A DNA stretch of 64,000 nt from an uncultured Lachnospiraceae bacterium (GTDB lineage: Bacteria; Bacillota; Clostridia; Lachnospirales; Lachnospiraceae). This document shows positions 1 to 7,109 of the stretch, in pieces (within the stretch, counting starts at the first letter, position 1; every line of letters begins with the position of its first letter). The DNA lies in NCBI GenBank assembly GCA_934293575.1, contig CAKQYU010000012.1, positions 5,786 through 69,785 on the forward strand, written 5' to 3'. Below the pieces are notes generated by a model, which did no database searches, was not told the DNA's origin, and worked only from the letters and a program-made list of their open reading frames with translations. The position numbers and the translations under genes were made by a program.

Positions 1-829
1 GGATATCACTTCCTACCATAGTTATATCCGTGCATTTTCCAATCAGTTTTATATTCTTTTCCAGTGCAAGCGGTTCCAAATCAGCCAGAACCTCTTCCAC
101 AAGTGCGGCAATCATGATTGTTTCATCACGCACGATGGTCTGAAGCTCACTCATATCAAGAAGCGTCTTCACCATTTTACTGAGACGTTCATTCTGTTCC
201 GTTGCCATTGTTATCGTTTGCTCTGCACATTCATCATTGCCCGGATGTCCGGTAGAATGATACAGATCCAATTGTACCTGCATTAATGCTAATGGTGTGC
301 GTAGTTCATGCGCTGCATTCGCAGTAAATTGTCTCTGCGTCTCAAATGCTTCCGAAAGACGTTCTAACATCTTATTATAGGAAACACTTAGTTGATTCAG
401 TTCCCTGACCCTGCTTTCCTCTATCCTTGAATCGGATAGGTTTTGCACCTGTACTTCCTCAATAATATCAGAGAATTTTCTAAGCGGTTTAAGCGCCTGC
501 CCACTTATAAAATATGTAACAACACCTCCAAGCAGTGCCAATACCGTGGAGAAAATCAAACTGTTTTTCCTATAATCAGCCTTATTATTGTACACCTGAA
601 TTGAAAAATCATTTGCAAATTCATCCCACTTATCATCCGGAATACTAATATAGATTTCCTCCGATTCCTCCTCATTCTCCTGCCCGCTCTGTGCATCCAC
701 GGCATTCTGCAGAGAGTCCATATAATAGATTCCATTCTTATAAACAAATATCGTAAGACATCCACATATAACAGCAATCACTAATGTAGTTATAATCGTA
801 AGTCTCCACTGAAGTGACATTGTTCTCAT
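1..829 (-). CDS. Sensor histidine kinase, 3' end cut by window edge
   Basis: Membrane sensor kinase expected to phosphorylate the response regulator transcribed just ahead of it. Only the first 276 codons are present. Residues about 9-30 and 90-109 are membrane segments enclosing a ~60-residue acidic extracytoplasmic loop, too small for a large ligand domain. A HAMP-like linker follows (about 110-160), then the HisKA box with phospho-acceptor His174 in AAHELRTPLAL. The ATPase domain lies outside the window. The ATG overlaps the regulator's TGA (ATGA), so the pair is translationally coupled. The signal sensed is unknown; the divergent neighbour is a redox cluster, which makes an envelope or redox signal possible but unproven. 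Confidence 0.93.
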   Translation of the reverse strand, partial: MRTMSLQWRLTIITTLVIAVICGCLTIFVYKNGIYYMDSLQNAVDAQSGQENEEESEEIYISIPDDKWDEFANDFSIQVYNNKADYRKNSLIFSTVLALLGGVVTYFISGQALKPLRKFSDIIEEVQVQNLSDSRIEESRVRELNQLSVSYNKMLERLSEAFETQRQFTANAAHELRTPLALMQVQLDLYHSTGHPGNDECAEQTITMATEQNERLSKMVKTLLDMSELQTIVRDETIMIAALVEEVLADLEPLALEKNIKLIGKCTDITMVGSDI

Positions 830-1506
830 TGATCAGACTCCTCTCGTATCTTATATCCTTCGCCTACCTTGTTCAAAATCGGATCATATCCCAGCACCGC
901 CTTAAGCTTCCTTCTGAGGGAAGACATATGCACCCTGATTGCTCCACTCAGACTATCCACAGATGCGTCCCATACATGTTCCATCAACTCTTCCTGACTT
1001 ACCGGTCTGCCCTGATTAAGCAGCAGATATTCTAAAATTCCATTTTCTTTTCTGGTCAGATGAACCCTTTGTTCTTTTACATATGCCTCGCGCTTTCTCG
1101 TATCAAACCGGATATCTCCAGCCTTCAGGCAAACATCCTGCTGTACAAATTTACGTCGCGTAAGACTTCGGATACGTGCCTCCAGCTCCTGCAGATGAAA
1201 TGGCTTTTCCATATAATCATTTGCTCCGGCATCCAACCCCTCAACCTTATCTGCAATCTGACTTCTTGCAGATAATATAAGAACCTTCGTATCCTCATCT
1301 TTCTGTCTGAGTTCCTTCAAAATATCCATACCATCCATGCCGGGCAGATTCAGATCAAGAACAATCAGATCGTAGTCCTCCGCCAGAATATATTCAAGTG
1401 CTTCATCTCCGTCATAACAGGTATCCACCTCATACCCTTTATCATATAGGCTCTTTGCAACGGTATCACATAAATTTTTTTCATCTTCAACAATTAATAA
1501 TCTCAA
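826..1506 (-). CDS. OmpR-family response regulator
   Basis: Two-component DNA-binding regulator, 226 aa, the usual family length. The receiver domain (about 1-115) has the acidic pocket in IVEDE, phospho-acceptor Asp51 in IVLDLNLPG and the switch Lys in MEKPFH. The C-terminal half (about 130-222) is a winged helix of the OmpR/PhoB class, ending in the typical VGEGYKI. Its stop overlaps the start of the kinase gene, so the two form one operon. It is divergent from the redox cluster starting at 1609, with about 100 bp of shared upstream DNA where it could act; that target is inference. Confidence 0.95.
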   Translation of the reverse strand: MRLLIVEDEKNLCDTVAKSLYDKGYEVDTCYDGDEALEYILAEDYDLIVLDLNLPGMDGMDILKELRQKDEDTKVLILSARSQIADKVEGLDAGANDYMEKPFHLQELEARIRSLTRRKFVQQDVCLKAGDIRFDTRKREAYVKEQRVHLTRKENGILEYLLLNQGRPVSQEELMEHVWDASVDSLSGAIRVHMSSLRRKLKAVLGYDPILNKVGEGYKIREESDQ

Positions 1507-1608
1507 AATAATTTCTCCTGCTTCTTAACAATAATTTTACATCAGCTATTGTATAATACCAAAGTCAACCGGTCAATCAATACAATAAACGAAAGGAGCA
1601 ACAAAAAT

Positions 1609-1749
1609 TTGAAACGTAAAAAAATATCGCAATCTGCTTTACTGATCGCAGGTATCATTATGATCAGTTACGGCATGCTCCGGGGCGAAGCTGCAACGGT
1701 GCTTAGCAAAGCAATTAAATTATGTCTGGAGTGTGTAGGAATTGGATAA
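1609..1749 (+). CDS. CD1871A-type small CXXC membrane peptide
   Basis: A 46-residue peptide starting with TTG. The start is set by AAAGGAG at 1592-1598, 10 nt upstream; no ATG in frame fits. It has a lysine-rich N terminus (KRKK), one membrane helix (about 8-22), a conserved YG..RGE stretch and a C-terminal CLEC motif followed by GIG. This matches the family annotated as CD1871A-type CXXC motif-containing protein. The positive-inside rule puts the CXXC outside the membrane, where it could relay electrons between the membrane Fe-S protein and the TlpA-like lipoprotein encoded next. Overlap of 8 nt with the next gene suggests coupling. The molecular role is inferred. Confidence 0.8.
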   Translation: MKRKKISQSALLIAGIIMISYGMLRGEAATVLSKAIKLCLECVGIG

Positions 1750-2635
1750 AAAGACAAATATACGATCAAAAAAAATAGCTAAAATACGTGGATGGATACA
1801 AGCAGCTGCCACACTGCTTACCAACATTCACATTCCCAATTTATGGAAAGGGAAAATATATCAGGGCAATGCCAAAACCATCTGTGTACCGGGATTAAAC
1901 TGTTATTCCTGTCCCGCTGCCACAGGGTCGTGTCCAATCGGGGCTTTTCAGGCGGTAGTCGGTTCCTCCCGGTTTAAGTTTTCATACTATGTAACCGGAT
2001 TTTTCATTTTACTTGGGGTAATACTGGGCAGATTTATATGTGGTTTCTTGTGTCCGTTTGGATGGTTTCAGGATTTACTGCATAAAATTCCGGGAAAAAA
2101 ATTCTCCACAGCCAGACTCAAACCTCTAAGATACCTGAAATATATCATCCTTCTGGTTTTCGTTATACTTCTTCCGATGCTTGTAACGAACTCCATAGGC
2201 ATGGGAGATCCGTTCTTCTGCAAATATATTTGTCCGCAAGGTGTTTTAGAAGGCGCCATACCACTGTCACTTGGAAATACCGCTATACGATCTGCATTGG
2301 GAAAGCTGTTTTCTTTCAAATGTCTTATCCTGATCACCGTCGTAATCTTAAGCGTTATATTTTACAGACCCTTCTGTAAATGGATCTGTCCCCTTGGTGC
2401 AATCTATTCTTTATTTAATAAAGTGGCCTTGCTCAATATCAAGGTTGAAGACAGTAAATGCGTGGGATGTAACCAATGCCTGAAAGCATGTAAAATGGAT
2501 GTGAATGTTCGGAAGAATCCTGATCATCCGGAATGTATACGATGTGGCGCCTGTATAAAATCCTGCCCCAAAAACGCCATCCATTATCAATTCATGGACA
2601 AACCATGTAAGAAAAAGAATAGCAATCAGCAATAG
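1742..2635 (+). CDS. Membrane 4Fe-4S protein (NapH/CcoG-like)
   Basis: A 297-aa membrane iron-sulfur protein that probably carries electrons through or across the membrane. It has about four hydrophobic segments, with CxxxCP motifs at their ends (CGFLCPFG, CKYICPQG, CKWICPLG), as in NapH/NosR/CcoG-type proteins. A further Cys-rich site precedes the first helix (NCYSCPAATGSCPIG). The C-terminal ~60 residues hold two ferredoxin clusters (CVGCNQCLKAC and CIRCGACIKSCP). The start is TTG at 1742, inside the end of the CXXC peptide gene. A TlpA-like thiol protein follows 45 nt downstream. No CcdA/DsbD is encoded nearby, so this protein may be the reductant source for the external thiols; this is inference. 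Confidence 0.88.
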   Translation: MDKKTNIRSKKIAKIRGWIQAAATLLTNIHIPNLWKGKIYQGNAKTICVPGLNCYSCPAATGSCPIGAFQAVVGSSRFKFSYYVTGFFILLGVILGRFICGFLCPFGWFQDLLHKIPGKKFSTARLKPLRYLKYIILLVFVILLPMLVTNSIGMGDPFFCKYICPQGVLEGAIPLSLGNTAIRSALGKLFSFKCLILITVVILSVIFYRPFCKWICPLGAIYSLFNKVALLNIKVEDSKCVGCNQCLKACKMDVNVRKNPDHPECIRCGACIKSCPKNAIHYQFMDKPCKKKNSNQQ

Positions 2636-2680
2636 CTGACAATCAATTATCAAATTTTATATTTAAAGGAGTATTTTATC

Positions 2681-3595
2681 ATGAAAACAAAAAGAAGTAT
2701 TATCACAATCCTTACACTTTGTGCAACATTATCACTTACTGCATGTACCGGAACAGGACAGGCAAAAACGGACGATAGCCGGAATACAACTACCATATCC
2801 GACACCGAACAATCCACAAATGATACAGATACAAAGCTTAACGACTTATATCAGCAGGAAAATCAGATTTTTGCGGAGCATGAGGATGTATGGAATAAAG
2901 CGTTCGGCATGATGAATAAAAGTTCGGCTGATCCAAGCGGAAATTATGCCGATTATCTTGCCGGTGTTGTTGAATCAAACAAATCTGCCTTTACGGATGA
3001 AGAGCTGAAAACTCTTACCGATGATATCGAAACAATCCGTGATATCGAAAAACAGATTGCTGAAATCGAGAACAAAAATGCTGCATCCACTAACTCTGAT
3101 ACAAAGGAGGACTCTAACAGTGATGCATCTCCTTTCAAAAATTTCTCAGGAAAAGATTTTGACGGAAATGAAGTTGATGGAAGTCTTTTTTCAAATAATG
3201 CAGTAACCGTCATCAATTTCTGGTTCAACGGCTGCAAGCCTTGCGTTGCAGAATTATCTAAGCTAAATGAATTAAACGATACGATTCAATCCATGGGCGG
3301 AGAGGTTATCGGCATCAACACGGAAACCTTCGACGGAAATGAAACTGCGATTAAAGAGGCCTCAAGCATCCTCGAAAGCCAGGGTGCTAAATACCGCAAC
3401 ATTTCCATCGACTCAGATTCGGATGCCGGTAAATATGCTTCAAACATTATGGCATTTCCTACAACAATTCTGGTCGACAGAAATGGCAATATCGTAGGCG
3501 ATCCGATGCTCGGTGGAATTGACGACCAGGCTAACTATGATGCTCTTATGAAGCAGATTCAATCCGTAATCGATGCTGATAGTACGAATAAGTAG
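2681..3595 (+). CDS. TlpA-like thioredoxin-fold lipoprotein
   Basis: Secreted thiol-disulfide protein, 304 aa. The signal peptide ends in a lipobox (LSLTAC, Cys22), so it is membrane-anchored outside the cell. Residues about 25-130 are a polar linker with a helical segment; residues about 150-295 are a TlpA/AhpC-type thioredoxin fold with the redox motif GCKPC and the cis-Pro loop FPTTILVD. RBS AAGGAG precedes the ATG. It is last in the cluster with the CXXC peptide and the 4Fe-4S membrane protein, so it is the likely terminal thiol donor of that relay. The client (methionine sulfoxide reductase, cytochrome or other) is not encoded here. Confidence 0.88.
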   Translation: MKTKRSIITILTLCATLSLTACTGTGQAKTDDSRNTTTISDTEQSTNDTDTKLNDLYQQENQIFAEHEDVWNKAFGMMNKSSADPSGNYADYLAGVVESNKSAFTDEELKTLTDDIETIRDIEKQIAEIENKNAASTNSDTKEDSNSDASPFKNFSGKDFDGNEVDGSLFSNNAVTVINFWFNGCKPCVAELSKLNELNDTIQSMGGEVIGINTETFDGNETAIKEASSILESQGAKYRNISIDSDSDAGKYASNIMAFPTTILVDRNGNIVGDPMLGGIDDQANYDALMKQIQSVIDADSTNK

Positions 3596-3632
3596 AATAT
3601 CTTCTCCCTTGTAGAAGTTGTCTATGAACCAA

Positions 3633-3657
3633 AAGCTCTGTGCGTTGCACAGAGCTT
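3633..3657 (+). terminator. Stem-loop after the redox cluster
   Basis: Perfect 11-bp stem (AAGCTCTGTGC / GCACAGAGCTT) with a GTT triloop, 38 nt after the TlpA stop. No T-tract follows, so termination is unproven; it could also stabilise a 3' end. The rest of 3596-3840 is AT-rich with no gene; a weak promoter (TTGCGG, 17 nt, TATTAA) lies at about 3741-3769. Confidence 0.45.
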
Positions 3658-3840
3658 CTGATGGTAATTACAGTTTTAAAAAATCAGCAAAATGTACATC
3701 AGAGCACAAAAGCAAGAATAATATAAATATTTCTTAAAATTGCGGGGCATAATATTGCTATATATTAAATAATATGGTAACCTATTCAGACAATATTCAT
3801 AGCAAATGTTTAAAAAAACAAGAAGAAATGAGGTGTATTT

Positions 3841-4140
3841 ATGATGAAGAAAATTTTAATCACAATTGTACTTAGTGTAATTTTTTGTATGGGCTTATTG
3901 AGTGGCTGTGGACAGGCAACCGAAAAAAAAGAAATGGTTGGAACCATTAGTGACATTAAAGATTTCATGTTTGTCATTACAGATAACAGTGACACCCCAT
4001 ATAGCTTTACCTTCGATGAAAAACCAAAGGGCTTAGAAAATGTAAGTAACGGAGATACTGTAACTGTAACATATACAGGAACACTTTCAGAGGTAGACCC
4101 ATTCGATGGAGAGGTAATATCTGTTGAAAAAACAAAGTAA
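3841..4140 (+). CDS. Small lipoprotein, OB-fold-like
   Basis: Short exported lipoprotein (99 aa, or 98 if the second ATG is used; GAGGTG precedes both). The signal peptide ends in LLSGC, giving an acylated Cys at about residue 23. The mature ~75 residues alternate short beta-strands (VGTISDIK, FVITDN, DTVTVTYTG, GEVISVEK), resembling DUF3221/OB-fold lipoproteins. No catalytic motif is visible. Its end overlaps the start of the DUF4300 lipoprotein by 17 nt, so they are co-translated and may act together at the cell surface. Function unknown. Confidence 0.75.
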   Translation: MMKKILITIVLSVIFCMGLLSGCGQATEKKEMVGTISDIKDFMFVITDNSDTPYSFTFDEKPKGLENVSNGDTVTVTYTGTLSEVDPFDGEVISVEKTK

Positions 4141-4987
4141 TACTACATTATTCTCTAAAATATGTGCTGTTGTTTTGCTTTCATCTCTGATACTGAGTGC
4201 CTGTGCAGATACTCAGGCAACACAGAAGATACCTGCTGCAACTTATATGGGAGGTAATAACACTTCTGAATATGTCTGCAATGCATTAAAGGATGCGGGT
4301 GCTTCCCATGTAGACATATTTCAGAACTGGGTAACAGATTTTGCTGATTCCGCCGGAAAGAATGCTAATTTGGGGGACAATTGGTCTGACCCCCTAAAGT
4401 TAAAAGCCGATACAGGTAAATGTATGGATGGTTGGGAACAGAATCATAACTATTCAGATGCTGACTGTAGAATGGTGGCATTCCTCCTATTAGACGGGAT
4501 GCTGACGGCAGAATCAACGGAAGAGAAGTATACGGGTACTTATTTAATGTTTGATACCGATGCGATAGATAATGTAGACAACTATGAAATCATAAAAAAG
4601 AAAAAAGATATGTTTACAACACTCTACGGCGAAAAAAAAGTAACAGACAGCAAACACCCTGAAATAACATTTTCTAATAGCTGGAATGATTATGGATTTC
4701 ATATAGATAGCGATAAAATATCTCTTCTTAGCATTGTAATATATGATCCTGATTCTGATGTTGTTTTTGTTGGTCATACCGGAATCCTGATAAAGTATAG
4801 TGACTACTATTTATTTATCGAGAAAATTGCCTTTGAACAGCCATATCAGGCAACAAAAGTGCATACGATAGATGAACTGCTTAACATTTTGTCATTACGG
4901 CCGGAGTACTTTGGCGAAGAAGGAGAAGCCGGACCATTTGTTTATACAAATGATAAATATCTTGGAACATTGAAAAAAGAAGATTAA
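4124..4987 (+). CDS. DUF4300-family lipoprotein
   Basis: A 287-aa exported lipoprotein of the DUF4300 family, found in Firmicutes of gut and mouth; function not established. It begins with TTG (RBS GGAGAGG at about 4109), overlapping the previous gene. The signal peptide ends in LILSAC (Cys27). Recognisable family features are the DNWSDPLKL segment, the YSDADCRMVAFLL segment with conserved Cys, and a C-terminal HTGILI..YLFIEKIAFEQPYQA block. The His-Thr-Gly-Ile stretch resembles papain-like/NlpC-type folds that present a His, but I cannot assign catalysis. It is followed by an inverted repeat at 5010-5057. Confidence 0.8.
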   Translation: MKKQSNTTLFSKICAVVLLSSLILSACADTQATQKIPAATYMGGNNTSEYVCNALKDAGASHVDIFQNWVTDFADSAGKNANLGDNWSDPLKLKADTGKCMDGWEQNHNYSDADCRMVAFLLLDGMLTAESTEEKYTGTYLMFDTDAIDNVDNYEIIKKKKDMFTTLYGEKKVTDSKHPEITFSNSWNDYGFHIDSDKISLLSIVIYDPDSDVVFVGHTGILIKYSDYYLFIEKIAFEQPYQATKVHTIDELLNILSLRPEYFGEEGEAGPFVYTNDKYLGTLKKED

Positions 4988-5009
4988 TATCTTCTCACTT
5001 CTTAACTTC

Positions 5010-5057
5010 TGTACGGTGGTTTGTGTAGCTACCAAAAAGCTTCATTACCACCGTACA
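5010..5057. repeat. Inverted repeat between convergent genes
   Basis: Perfect 11-nt arms (TGTACGGTGGT / ACCACCGTACA) around a 26-nt spacer that itself can fold weakly (AGCT/AGCTT). It lies between the convergent ends of the DUF4300 gene and the methyltransferase gene. No T-tract follows directly, so it may be a weak bidirectional terminator or a protein-binding site. Confidence 0.5.
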
Positions 5058-5129
5058 AAAGTCATAATCATAATAGATGCAACGATTGTTATTACCATAT
5101 TTGACCCAAGGTATTTCATAATCTGACGA

Positions 5130-5924
5130 TTACTTCTCCATCACGATAATCCGGTTTGAGAAATTCCGGACAGCAGGAATCTTTCCCAGCACATGATAGA
5201 TTGGCATGAATTTTTTCATTCCCTCCACCAAACTAACCATTTTCTTGAAAGTAAACGCAGGAGCAATCTTCTCTAATTCCTGCCCCTTCTTGATTCCCCA
5301 TGTAAACCTGGCATTACTTCCTTCAATAGACTTTTCTTTCACATGCTTTACAACAAATGGTGACATTACCTCGATCAACACCATTGCTTTCGGAAATGCC
5401 CCATCAATAATGCTAAAAATCTGTTTCATATCTCCTTCCTTTAAATACATGGAAAGACCTTCCATGATAACAAGAACCTCCTCCCCATCATAGGTAATAT
5501 CCTCCGTATAGGATGCATCCATTGCAGATTTTGCAATCTGATAAATCGGACCCTCTTCTATTAAAAAACGTTTTCTAATCTCCATAGTTTCCGGTAAATC
5601 TATATTATACCAACGCAGATATTTTCCCTTCATACGATAGCATCTTGTGTCCATACCACAGGCAATATTTACAACAACCGTTTTAGGATGAGCATTTAAA
5701 TACTGCTCTACCATTTCATCCAACACAATGGTTCTGGCAATGACACCGTAAGACATTGCATTATCCTTATCCGCATTTGAAAAATCATAATCTAACTGTG
5801 ACACAATCTCTGCCGCCCTATCATCCCTGATTTGGGGATTTTCCTTCATAGACTCTTTTGCTCTGGCATATAAGGTCTGAATCATAGTTTCCGGTACTCC
5901 TGTCACATTTACTTTTTCTTTCAT
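5130..5924 (-). CDS. Class I SAM methyltransferase, LCMT/TcmP-like
   Basis: SAM-dependent methyltransferase, 264 aa, of the leucine carboxyl methyltransferase / polyketide O-methyltransferase family. The diagnostic SAM-binding motif is NIACGMDTRCYR (residues about 86-97), followed by the acidic ribose-binding YNIDLPE. A later VIMEGLSMYL strand is also typical of the family. The substrate is unknown; no biosynthetic cluster surrounds it. It follows tetR but is separated by a terminator and carries its own copy of the TetR-type operator, so it is the probable main target of that repressor. RBS AAGGA precedes the ATG. Confidence 0.85.
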   Translation of the reverse strand: MKEKVNVTGVPETMIQTLYARAKESMKENPQIRDDRAAEIVSQLDYDFSNADKDNAMSYGVIARTIVLDEMVEQYLNAHPKTVVVNIACGMDTRCYRMKGKYLRWYNIDLPETMEIRKRFLIEEGPIYQIAKSAMDASYTEDITYDGEEVLVIMEGLSMYLKEGDMKQIFSIIDGAFPKAMVLIEVMSPFVVKHVKEKSIEGSNARFTWGIKKGQELEKIAPAFTFKKMVSLVEGMKKFMPIYHVLGKIPAVRNFSNRIIVMEK

Positions 5925-5944
5925 TTCTTCTCATCCTTTCCAAC

Positions 5945-5958
5945 GTAACGTTTGTTAT
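5945..5958. promoter_or_regulatory. Operator copy 1 upstream of methyltransferase
   Basis: GTAACGTTTGTTAT, the reverse complement of ATAACAAACGTTAC, matches 12 of 14 bases of the site over the tetR start (6585-6598). It lies 21 nt upstream of the methyltransferase ATG, in AT-rich DNA containing TATAAC boxes. TetR regulators usually bind such short inverted repeats; binding here is inference. Confidence 0.6.
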
Positions 5959-5973
5959 AAAATGTTATGTTAT

Positions 5974-6009
5974 AAAAAAAGCTCCACAGCTAATTGCTGT
6001 GAAGCTTTT
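5974..6009 (-). terminator. Intrinsic terminator of tetR
   Basis: Stem GCTNCACAGC / GCTGTGNAGC with loop AATTA and a seven-T tail on the minus strand (A5974-5980). It overlaps the tetR stop codon and separates tetR from the methyltransferase gene. Confidence 0.8.
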
Positions 6010-6586
6010 CTAAACTCTCTATTAATCTGTCTGTTCCGCCTTCGGCATAAATTCCAATCTGTTTTACCAGATACAGACTGTATTCCATATCGTAATCCTC
6101 TTTCACAATTTCCAAACAGCTGTCTAACCGCTGCTTTGCTAATATCCGGATCAATCCCTCATCCGGCAACACCTTCAGCTTGTATTGATAATACACATTA
6201 AAAGAATGTTCCATCATCTGCTCAATACGCTTTCGGAAGCCCTCGTAACAGCTTCCCTGCGCCTTTTCCATAATAATGATGGCTTCCTTCTTATGCTTTA
6301 AAATAAACTGCATAAGAAGCACGTCAACATCCGCACCTTCCGATGAAGCTTCCAGTTCCATCTGCATACATCTCTCGATCAGCTTTTCATAGTGTTCCAC
6401 AAGAGGCTGCAAAATTGCCCGGAACAATGCTTCTTTATTCTCGAAAGAAAAATACATGGCACCTGTCGTAACCCCTGCCCTGTTGCAGATGGTTCTAAGG
6501 CTTGCCTTGGCATATCCCTTCCGATAAAACTCCTCTAATGCCGCCTGTTTTATGTTTTCAATGGTTTCTTCTTTGTTCTTTATCAT
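5990..6586 (-). CDS. TetR-family repressor, near-leaderless
   Basis: Transcriptional regulator, 198 aa. The N-terminal helix-turn-helix (about 8-55) has the family pattern AALEEFYRKGYAKASLRTI..AGVTTGAMYFSF.NKEALF; the rest is the helical ligand domain, without an assignable ligand. There is no Shine-Dalgarno: the promoter (TTGACA, 17 nt, TAACAT at 6597-6625) puts the transcript start about 6 nt from the ATG. The start codon itself lies inside the operator-like motif 6585-6598. This indicates tight autoregulation and leaderless-type translation. The target is probably the methyltransferase gene next to it. Confidence 0.88.
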   Translation of the reverse strand: MIKNKEETIENIKQAALEEFYRKGYAKASLRTICNRAGVTTGAMYFSFENKEALFRAILQPLVEHYEKLIERCMQMELEASSEGADVDVLLMQFILKHKKEAIIIMEKAQGSCYEGFRKRIEQMMEHSFNVYYQYKLKVLPDEGLIRILAKQRLDSCLEIVKEDYDMEYSLYLVKQIGIYAEGGTDRLIESLEKLHSN

Positions 6587-6625
6587 AACAACCGTTATGT
6601 TAGTCTATTCTAACTCTTTTGTCAA
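6585..6625 (-). promoter_or_regulatory. tetR promoter with overlapping operator copy 2
   Basis: -35 TTGACA (6620-6625) and -10 TAACAT (6597-6602), 17-nt spacer. ATAACAACCGTTAT (6585-6598) covers the transcription start and the ATG and matches operator copy 1. The promoter sits within the decayed 3' part of the hydrolase relic. Confidence 0.65.
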
Positions 6626-6639
6626 GAGGGCAGTTTATC

Positions 6640-6837
6640 TTTCTCAAATTAATCTCTGCCCCCATTGACTGACCATATATCATTTTTATTTGAGTGATAT
6701 TTTTCTCCTTCAGATATGAAACAACCTCTGCGGCTTCATTTTTTATACAGATAATCCAGACCTTCACTTGGGCAGAATGAACCCGGAAGCATGATAATAA
6801 CCGGCTAATCCTGTACACCTACTGTTTCTATTTTCAT
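6640..6837 (-). pseudogene. Relic of an alpha/beta hydrolase
   Basis: A strong RBS (GGGAGGAACATA) and ATG at 6837 open a frame that stops after 10 codons. The next pieces are in reading order but broken: PVIIMLPGSF (beta strand and oxyanion loop), a stop/frameshift, then AAEVVSYLKEKNITQIK and the nucleophile elbow YGQSMGAEI. A normal enzyme would be ~200 aa or more, so most of the gene is deleted. Its downstream end has become the tetR promoter region. Clearly non-functional. Confidence 0.7.
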
Positions 6838-6943
6838 TATGTTCCTCCCTTAAGCTATAAAATTGTCTTTTTTCTTTCTAAGTTTTTTCATACGTCAGTT
6901 GATACTATCAATTCATATGTTATCCGGCAAGCAGGAAACAGAA

Positions 6944-7096
6944 AAACAGCTTTCTTTCGCAGAAGATGGATTCCTGAAAAGGACATCTGCAACCGTCGGT
7001 ACTTAATAAGTGCAACGCACGAATTTAGTACCGCTACGAGTTGCAGACAGTGAAAACGGTCCTTGTAAGGAACCATCTCTGCGAAAGAAAGCGTTT
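6944..7096. repeat. Long structured imperfect hairpin (MITE-like or ncRNA)
   Basis: The arms 6945-6963 and 7078-7095 pair over 19 bp with one bulge (GCTTTCTTTCGCAGA / TCTGCGAAAGAAAGC). Pairing continues inward through GATGG/CCATC, TCCT/AGGA, AAGGAC/GTCCTT, TCTGCAAC/GTTGCAGA and CGGTACT/AGTACCG, and ends in a terminal GTGC-AAC-GCAC hairpin. It starts 14 nt after the antiporter stop, and the minus strand ends in a T-run, so it could also act as its 3' terminator. No convincing ORF lies inside. A second copy is not visible in this window except the shared GTGCGTTGCAC apex at 3639-3650. Confidence 0.7.
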
Positions 7097-7109
7097 GGAA
7101 AAGAATCAT

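Noticed and set aside
6888..7109. A 73-codon frame on the minus strand
   Set aside because: It lies inside the long hairpin element and has no RBS or protein-like composition.
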